NCBI GenBank assembly: GCA_036245805.1
Contig: BTRK01000004.1
Location: forward strand, 16,368,001-16,432,000
Source of the DNA: Pristionchus mayeri
Taxonomy: Eukaryota; Nematoda; Chromadorea; Rhabditida; Neodiplogasteridae
DNA length: 64,000 nucleotides
Direction of reading: 5' to 3'
Shown here: positions 56,978 to 64,000 of the stretch, one piece after another
How positions within the stretch are numbered: the stretch's first letter is position 1
Layout of the letters: every line of letters starts with the position of its first letter
The notes under the pieces: model-generated
Seen by the model: the letters and a program-made list of their open reading frames with translations, nothing else
What the model was told of the DNA's origin: nothing
Database searches by the model: none
Made by a program: the position numbers and the translations under genes

Positions 56978-57872
56978 TTATTGTTTAGCATTTGTGAATA
57001 AATTGTAATTCACATACTTCTCGGTAGATTTCATACAGACTACGAGCATGTGTCTCCAGCCTTATGTGTAGTCAATTTCTCTTCTATAGTTTCTGTCGTG
57101 ATTATTTCACGACTCTTTTTTTCTGAAATTACATTACAGTGTCACAAGTAGAGTCTATTGCGCAATATGTGTCTTTCTTTCTCAGAATGAGAGGAAGGAG
57201 AAAATCGTCCGGAAGACTCCGACATCATCCGGTAGATCAGGACTTCAAACGGCTTATTTTGTATTTTTTTGTATAATTGTGTCAAAAAGGCTGCAAGTAA
57301 ACCAGATAAGGGTGTTACGGTTCCGAACGAACAATTGCCAACTGCGTAGATCGGATAAGCACTATCGACCGACGGACGGAATGGGTGATTTTCTGCATTA
57401 TACTTTTCAAAATTGCACTCCAAAAATTAATTATTATAATTCATACATGCCACGAAAAGACGCCAATTCAACACTATTCCGAAATCAGATGCATATTTTT
57501 TCTGTATGTCCAGACTCAAGTCGATCACTTTCCACACTTCAATTTGTATGCGCAGTTGATTTGCTTCCCTCGAATTCTTACTCTATGCATCTGTCCAAGA
57601 CAGAGTGAGGAGAGGCCACTTGACTACACTCGCGCGATTGCACAATTCGCATAGCGAGTGTGCAATATCGCGAGGTATAAAAGACGGAGCCGGACATTTG
57701 CAGTTTCACATTTACTAATCGCCATTGCGCAGGTTGAAAATTCCTAACAACTCTTTCATTTTTGCTGCATTGCATTTTCACTTTGTTGTAATCGAGTCAC
57801 TAGTGCGCACTAAATGAGAAATTGTGGTGTTGATTAACTGGTACTCCGTAAGCATCTTAGCTTTCAGGTATC
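56978..57872. other. intergenic upstream of rpl-41
   Basis: About 900 bases. The promoter of the ribosomal gene is in the last 250 bases (TATA box at 57675). Nothing else is recognised. Confidence 0.45.
57675..57683 (+). promoter_or_regulatory. TATA box (GTATAAAAG)
   Basis: A consensus TATA box about 190 bases before the start of rpl-41. The start codon lies five bases after a CTTTCAG acceptor, so an outron of about 160 bases ending in a trans-splice site is likely. Confidence 0.5.
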
Positions 57873-58396
57873 ATGGTGAACGTGCCCAAGACGAGACGCA
57901 CTTTCTGCAAGGGGAAGTGTCGCAAGCACACCACTCACAAGGTCACCCAGTACAAGAAGGGCAAGGAGTCGGACTTCGCCCAGGGGAGGAGGAGATACGA
58001 TGCGAAGAGCAGAGGGTATAGAGGGCAAGTGAAGCCGATCCAGAGGAAGAAAGCGAAAACGACGAAGAAGATCGTGCTGAAGATGGAATGCAACGAGTGC
58101 AAGCACAAGAAGTTGCTCCCGATCAAGAGGTACATTCTTGAAGTTAGAACGTTTAATTCACTCTCAAGAATGCCGGAATGATGACAATATTCAATCACAA
58201 ATGCATTGTTTATCTTGTTGTTAATAGTGATCATGGCGTCGAGGCAACTACAGAACTAGAAGTAATTAGCGTTTGTATTAGGATAAGAGTGGCCCGCGAT
58301 AATGAGACTGATAAGTATGTGATCTAATAATTCAGATGCAAGCACTTCGAACTGGGAGGGCAGAAGAAGACCAAGGGAGGAGTACTCCAGTTTTAG
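57873..58396 (+). CDS. rpl-41: 60S ribosomal protein eL42 (L44/L36a)
   Basis: A 105-residue protein in two exons, 57873-58129 and 58336-58396. [48 protein letters not shown], then [12 protein letters not shown] to the end at VLQF. Cys in CKGKC and CNECKH plus RCKH form the zinc site of eL42. Binds near the ribosomal E site. Codon use is strongly biased to C/G-ending codons in exon 1, fitting very high expression. Confidence 0.98.
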
Positions 58397-59207
58397 TCGC
58401 ACATTATCTTTTTAATTGAAACAATGTGAATAATCGTATGAGAATTGCATATTCAGTTAAATACTGTGTACGTTAAATACGATATTTCATTGTTTGTTGA
58501 AATTTTCACACGATTATCAGTTTCCGAAAAAATCCTTAAAAAATCTTGTTATTGCACAATTCACCGGGTATTCGTGCAACTACTGATCAGCCTTGTGAAG
58601 TTTACTGTAGGATAGTGCAATTTTCGTCATCCAATTATCGATTTCTAACCATGAACTGGGGTAGATGACAAATCATCGGCAGTGGCGCATTTCCTCACCG
58701 ATACCTTAAAAATTTCCATGTTGTTTCCTGGAAAGATCGCAGACGGCGTTGAAAAACGTACACTGTTTTGCCCAATTGCTATAGATGCATTTACATGTGA
58801 AAAAATATTTTCACTACCTCCGACCTCTCTTGTACAGATTTCCCCTTTACTCCAAGAGCCGAAAAGCCGAAAATAGTCTACTAAAAATTAAGTGTGCTTT
58901 CGGAGTAAGCATAAGAATATAGAACATTATCATCCGCAACACTAAGTGTACGGTAAACCGCATTACTCAATAGTTGCTGAGCGCATTCTGTGAAAATATG
59001 TAATGAATATGCGTAAGTGGCGAACATCATTCTTTAAATTAATAATGAATTTTAATTAATAAGCGAAAATAGTCTCGTGTAATAAGATCATATGAGTAGT
59101 TCACTGCGCGATATTTCATCCGATCATGCGGCATAAATAACCTTATCATGTGATATCTACCGCACTGCTCTGATTATCTTAGTGCCTGACTGCCTATTCT
59201 TGCTACC
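58397..59207. other. intergenic, rpl-41 to receptor C
   Basis: About 810 AT-rich bases. CTTATCATGTGATAT near 59140 has GATA-type cores. No gene or repeat seen. Confidence 0.4.
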
Positions 59208-61922
59208 ATGAACACGGTGGCAGAAGCCATTGAAAATGCGCATCTCGGTGAGAAAATTCTGCGATTTAGAACCATGATTATGAATACGTTTTCAGCTGCC
59301 GGTATCTTACTCAATTGTCTTCTTTTGTATGCGATTCGCAAGTTCACAAAGAAATCACTCGGATCCTACAAACAACTTCTCACTATATTCGCATCGTTTG
59401 ACGTATTCCTCAGTATTCTTCATGCTTCGGCGAAACCAGTACAGGGTGTCCAAAAAGTATTGTTACACTTTTGAAACGCGAATTTTTTTAACATGTAGGT
59501 CGAGTTGTCAAAACCTGTAATAACACGTTTGAGCCCACCCTTCGGTGCGTTGAGGGAACCTACTAATTAGTTTCCCATAGTCATGGTTCGTCCAAATCGC
59601 TATCGTCAAACTATTATCAACCTTTGGACCCTCGGCGACCCCCCAGATTCCATCAGGAGGAAGCTTCGTATTTCCCGAATGACAGTCTATCGCACCATCT
59701 CCCGTTTCAAGCAGTTGGGCACTGCGAAGGACCGTCCAAGATCAGGAAGACCCAAGACCGCTCTCACTCAGAAGAACAGGAGAATCGTGGAGAAGAGAGT
59801 GAATCGCAATGCCAAACGATCCATCAGGAAGATGGCTAAGGATCTCAAGATCTCCAAAGGATCCGTGTGTGCCATCGTTCATTCTCTTCTCAAGTCCTAC
59901 CCCTACAAGATGAGAAAGGGCCATGGCCTCACTGATGTCCACAAGCAGAAGCGCCTGGAGAGATGCAAGCTGCTCCTTCAGCGGGCCGATCGTGGGGAGC
60001 ACTTGACTACCGTTTACTCTGACGAGAAGCTGTTCTCAGTCGAGGAGGTCTACAACAGTCAGAACACCAGGATCATCGCCAAGTTTCCTCAGCAAGCTGA
60101 CGCCAGAGGTAGAACCATCTCTCGCATTGCCCACCCCCAGGCACTGATGGTTTGGGCTGGTGTGTGCTCGACGGGCAAGACTCCTCTCGTGTTCGTGGAT
60201 CCCGGGGTCAAGATCAACAAGGAGTACTACACCAGGGCAATTCTCCAGAAGGCCCTTCTCCCCTGGTCCCGCTCCCACTTCAAAGGGGCTCGCTGGACCT
60301 TCCAACAGGATTCAGCGCCTGCTCACTCGGCAAAAGTGACGCAGGCATGGTGTCGCGCCCATCTGCCCGACTTCATCTCGAGTGAGGAATGGCCCTCGAA
60401 CTCCCCCGATCTCAACCCTCTGGACTTCAGCATTTGGTCAGTGTTGGAGAAGGAGGCCTGCTCTACTCGCCACAAGAACCGCGATTCCCTCAAGGCAGCC
60501 CTTCTCAAGGCATGGGAGAAGATCGACGTCCCTTACCTGCGGGCCGTCATCGACTCGGTCCCTCGTCGTCTCAGAGAGGTCATCGCGGCCAATGGAGGCC
60601 AGATCGAGTGATCGTGCATTGTTATGTTCATATGGTCACTGATAAATACTGTGCCCCGTTTGAGTTGTCTATGTTGCTTTTAAAGAAAGATACATGGTTT
60701 TATCCGTGTAACAATACTTTTTGGACACCCTGTATGGGTTTGGGATTATTCTAAACTGTCGAATGGCGTCATACAGCTGCATAATTTTGAAATCACAGTT
60801 TTAGAAAGTAGTTATTGTCGGAACGACCTTTGGAGTCTGGTGCGTTTTCGAGGATCGGGTAAGCCATGTTTGTTGAAAATAAAGCAAAGCCCACAGGTTA
60901 TCGCCAGCTTCTACTGCGCCTGCTTCACAGTTCCGTTTGCTCTTATGGTCATCCACTTTGTTTATCGATTCTGGTCCATCCGCTATCCTCAATTGATTCC
61001 ACTCTTCTCAAATAAGAAGTTCATCGCGGCTGTATCATGCTACCCCATCGTCGCATTGATTACGTGGTAAGTATTGCGGAAACACAACGCATATTGATGG
61101 TTACGAAGATCAATTTCATAAAGATGTAGCATACTCTTCTGAGCGTTCATCTCCTCATAAGATAATTTGATTGAATGATTGTTTAAAAATGCAGGCATCT
61201 GCTAGCATTCTATGGAACGACTGGGGAAGGAGACGACGCGGGGAAAATTATTCTCCAAGCGGAATCGAGAAACAGACACGGAAAGGAAATGAGAGAAGGA
61301 TGGCTCGTGATGAATCATTGGGTCAGATTAGTGATTGTATCTTTTCGAAATACATTTTTAGGAGAACGGGCAGTTGAACGTCCGTGTTTTTCTTTGTCTT
61401 GCGAGCGTGGATGTGGTAATGGTTGTTTCATTCTCAATCGCTTCCACCCTGGCCGGGCTTACCTATCACTACATCAAACGAGCGGATACAATCTCCCTGC
61501 AATCGAACAACATGCAGTTCAAACTGTTCATTGCAGTGTGTGCTCAGGTATCTAAACTAGTAAAAATCTCTTTTAAAGTCCTTTACTTTGCAGACGTTCG
61601 TCCCACTGATATTCGTGTATATTCCTTACTTTTGCGCGATTAACTTTCCCTTCTTCCGTCTTCCGATATTCGTAATTGACGATGCATGCATGATACTCAC
61701 TTCATGCTTTCCTGCATGGGATGCTGTTATCATGATTGTGCTTATGAAGGACTACCGGTAAGTGCGAAATTATTGGTTAAACTGCATTTGCTATGCAGAG
61801 TTGGGCTACTTGGGATGGTAAAGAAGAAGGAGGCAGTTCAGCCGACATCAGTATGGCAGACAAATAGTAGTGACATCCCCTCAGCAGTCTCGAACGCTTC
61901 ATCCTTTACTCCCGTAGCATGA
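59208..61922 (+). CDS. Str-family 7TM chemoreceptor, copy C (maT transposon in intron 2)
   Basis: A 335-residue paralog of copies A and B on the opposite strand. Exons 59208-59247, 59296-59438, 60805-60858, 60897-61066, 61195-61321, 61362-61547, 61594-61757 and 61799-61922 have exactly the lengths of copy A. MNTVAEAIENAHLG, SYKQLLTIFASFDVF, VWCVFEDR, TVPFALMVIHFVYRFWSI, SCFPAWDAVIMI, MKDYR and a Ser/Thr tail. Intron 2 is 1,366 bases because a transposon entered at the TA within its GTA donor. The donor now reads GTACAG instead of GTATGG. If it still splices, the transposon is simply removed with the intron. Confidence 0.88.
59442..60732 (+). mobile_element. DD37D mariner/maT transposon, apparently intact
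   Basis: 1,291 bases. The first 27 and last 27 bases are perfect inverted repeats, beginning CAGGGTGTCCAAAAAGTATT. TA duplication at 59440-59441 and 60733-60734. One uninterrupted transposase frame inside. Confidence 0.97.
59583..60611 (+). CDS. maT-type (DD37D) transposase
   Basis: 342 residues without stops. The N-terminus has paired helix-turn-helix DNA-binding segments (SIRRKLRISRMTVYRTI and RKMAKDLKISKGSVCAIV) joined by RPRSGRPKT. The catalytic triad is Asp in YSDEKLF, Asp in QQDSAPAH and Asp in DLNPLDFSIW, with 37 residues between the second and third. That is the DD37D signature of the maT clade. Ends in VIAANGGQIE. Cut-and-paste transposition at TA. Likely functional or recently so. 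Confidence 0.97.
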   Translation: MVRPNRYRQTIINLWTLGDPPDSIRRKLRISRMTVYRTISRFKQLGTAKDRPRSGRPKTALTQKNRRIVEKRVNRNAKRSIRKMAKDLKISKGSVCAIVHSLLKSYPYKMRKGHGLTDVHKQKRLERCKLLLQRADRGEHLTTVYSDEKLFSVEEVYNSQNTRIIAKFPQQADARGRTISRIAHPQALMVWAGVCSTGKTPLVFVDPGVKINKEYYTRAILQKALLPWSRSHFKGARWTFQQDSAPAHSAKVTQAWCRAHLPDFISSEEWPSNSPDLNPLDFSIWSVLEKEACSTRHKNRDSLKAALLKAWEKIDVPYLRAVIDSVPRRLREVIAANGGQIE

Positions 61923-62323
61923 TATTACATTTTCAATATTCTTTGCGCTAAAAGTAGCAATAATATCGATTAGAATATAGCTCTTTATCAACGATGATAA
62001 TTGCCGCCAGCCCACGTACTTCTACTTCTCGAGTAGTTATAAATGCCATACTCCATTACTTGATAATATTCTATTCAAATGTTAATGGTCGAGTATGTCA
62101 TGAGCACCTGTGATGACGATTATGATCAGTAAGACTGTACTTGATGCAGCTGTACCTACCTACTTGAGTTGTCTTAGGGAATAGTGTATGGCGGAATTTT
62201 TCAACTAGGGTGGCCCAGTAGAGTACGCTAGAAAAAAAGAAGAAAACACAATTGTCTAATCGTGTCACACTGAATGAATGAATTCAGTATTCTCGGACGA
62301 TGGGCAAGCATGTATAAGAGTCT
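61923..62323. other. spacer between convergent receptor C and bre-3
   Basis: About 400 bases between two convergent stops, holding both 3' UTRs. Nothing else seen. Confidence 0.5.
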
Positions 62324-64000
62324 TTAGACATGTTCTGCGCGTCGTTCGTTCTTGGAATCCTTTTTCACGATGTAGAAAGATTTCTGATTTGAACTGACCG
62401 CGAACATTGCCACAGAACCGACCTAAAACAGATTTGTGCAATTGCCGACCTCACAATTTATTATAATTCCAGATATTCTCGCGCCTCGGGCGTAGATAAA
62501 TTATTATTATTATATTGGCAAAACAAATCGGATTCTGTGAAGAGATTAACAAATATAAAAAAAACTCACCGATATGTAAACGTTGAACGTTACTGCAAAA
62601 AATGCACTCAGGAAGCACATGGGAAAGTATGGATATTTTCTGCGAAATACATGTTTTGAAAAATCAAAGAAATGTAAATTGTATGCGTATACCTCGTTTG
62701 TGGGAGTGTCGTCAGCGATCCAATGAAGCCCATGTAAGCATTGAGGGCGAGAATAATGAAAATATTAGTATCGAGTACGACGGATCTGCAAGGTTTAAAG
62801 AAGACATAGTGTAGGATAAAACAATGTATAATCGGAATCTGATTCTTGGCGTAGTGTACCTGGGGGGGGGGGGCGGACAAAACCTAAATGACCAAAAGCT
62901 CAAAAAATCACAGCTCGCTGGGAAGTAGAGATAGGAACTTGGGAGTTGTATCATTGTAACCAGTATGCTCTCCTCTACATCACCATAGTTATATCACCTA
63001 ACTAGGTGATCATGAGTTTCACTCCGTATCTATGAATAGTTCATGGTAAAAAATTGAGAATTTAAGTTGAAATCTCTGATTAGATAAACACCAAATACCG
63101 TAATCAATCAATACCCATGTCACTTGGAAGCAGTTCTGGGGCACTGGAATGCCGATTGGATACTTTATGTAGTGTTTAACTAACCCTCATTGTCCACTCA
63201 AATTCTTAATTTTGGACCATGAACGACCATGAATACATAGATATGAAGCGAAACTCATGATCGCCTAGTTAGGAGATCTAACTATGGTGATGTACAGGAG
63301 ACGATACTGGTTACAATGCTACAACTTCAAAGTTCCTATCTCAACTTCCCAGAGAGCTGTGATTTTTTGAGCTTTTGGTCATTTAGGTTTTGTCCACCCC
63401 CCGTGTACCTGGGCAATGCGGTGAAGGTCGGGATTAACAGGCAGAGAAGGGTGGCGATTGGAGTTAGCACCCAACAGTAGACGGTCAGTGCAAGCGGGAT
63501 CTTAATAGATATATCAATCTTTTTCAGTTCTTGTGTATCCTATTCATGATTAATATCATTTACTTTATGAATGAGTCGAATCTCCTTCAAGTGAACCGTG
63601 AGAATGAGTCCCTCCAACCACCGCTTTCGTTGCCTCAGCATGTCCATTACAGTGAACGGGCTTTGCTCATGCATTTCTCCTACAATTTATTGGGCATCAC
63701 TTACCGCAGTCCTAAATTTTAAATTTAAAACAAATTTAACTCAGACCATCACACCTTCGATAAAATCAAATGAATATCCAGCTTGTATGGCCATCAGCGC
63801 GAAGTACGCATCTTCGCAAATGCTTCCTTCAGAACCATGATCCCAACTGACAAGCCGCTCTGCTCCATGCTGAAATGTTTCTCAAAATACATTCATATAT
63901 AAGAAATAATTATAAAATGCAAGCTTGTAAATCAAATTCTATCGGAAAATACGTACTTTCGCAACGACATACGATCCTTTCCAACCGAAGATCGGTTTGT
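62324..64000 (-). CDS. bre-3: BRE-3/egghead-like beta-1,4-mannosyltransferase, 3' part
   Basis: A GT2-family membrane enzyme that in C. elegans and Drosophila adds mannose to glucosylceramide in arthro-series glycolipids. The 5' end is outside the window. Exons from 5': 63957-64000 (KPIFGWKGSYVVAK), 63755-63869 (VSWDHGSEGSICEDAYFAL, the DHG and ED motifs), 63564-63679 (EGEMHEQSPFTVMDMLRQRKRWLEGL, with the QxxRW motif), 63409-63500 and 62693-62785 (membrane helices), 62570-62639, and 62324-62422 (SFYIVKKD, stop TAA). All joins keep phase. A palindrome lies in the intron 62786-63408, right at its donor. In C. elegans loss of bre-3 gives resistance to Bt Cry5B. Confidence 0.93.
62865..63402. mobile_element. 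palindromic element P5 (538 bp) at a splice donor
   Basis: Starts with a G run then CGGACAAAACCTAAATGACC. Ends GGTCATTTAGGTTTTGTCCA then a C run. The arms pair over most of the length. GTGTACCTGGG occurs on both sides (62854-62864 and 63403-63413) as an 8-11 base direct repeat, the exact length blurred by the G run. No coding capacity. Confidence 0.85.

Overview
This is nuclear DNA from a nematode, most likely a free-living or clade V (Rhabditina) species. Protein-coding genes are split by many short GT-AG introns with TTTCAG-type acceptors. The gene families are nematode-typical: invertebrate-type lysozymes, nuclear receptors of the expanded nematode kind, Str, Srab and Srg/Srx-like 7TM chemoreceptors, and a BRE-3/egghead glycosyltransferase. 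I rebuilt most gene models by hand, joining exons by splice sites and reading phase. Unless noted, every junction given keeps frame. Coordinates are first to last coding base and include introns.

Region 1 (1-12.5 kb): 3' part of a delta-9 fatty-acyl desaturase, a secreted saposin-like protein, two tandem secreted paralogs of unknown family with identical exon architecture, and an SLC22-type MFS transporter whose last intron carries a 1.88 kb palindromic element. Region 2 (12.7-18 kb): two nuclear hormone receptors on the minus strand flanking a broken C-type lectin. Region 3 (18.7-23.5 kb): three tandem small PPxY membrane proteins, one holding a mariner element in an intron, then a small two-finger C2H2 protein. 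Region 4 (24.6-30.8 kb): a SAM-dependent methyltransferase and two tandem i-type lysozymes that share a conserved GATA-containing promoter block.

Region 5 (31-44.3 kb): a twice-repeated convergent pair of chemoreceptor genes, each with a plus-strand Srg/Srx-like receptor and a minus-strand Str receptor. Both plus-strand members are broken and both minus-strand members are open. The pairs carry a palindrome, a deleted mariner, a MITE and a further mariner-like element. Region 6 (44.3-54.3 kb): no host gene seen. It holds nested palindromic elements, another palindrome, and a near-complete CR1/jockey-like LINE. Region 7 (54.5-64 kb): tRNA-like sequences, a Srab-like receptor, ribosomal protein eL42 (rpl-41), a third Str receptor with an intact DD37D mariner/maT transposon sitting exactly on a 5' splice site, and the 3' half of a bre-3 homolog.

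The strongest theme is transposon/gene interplay. At least ten inserted elements can be delimited to the base by target duplications, and paralogs supply the empty sites. Five of these sit in introns, two of them exactly at splice donors. Five or six are long near-perfect inverted repeats without recognisable proteins. Non-standard splice signals (AAG acceptors, GC donors) recur in several genes.
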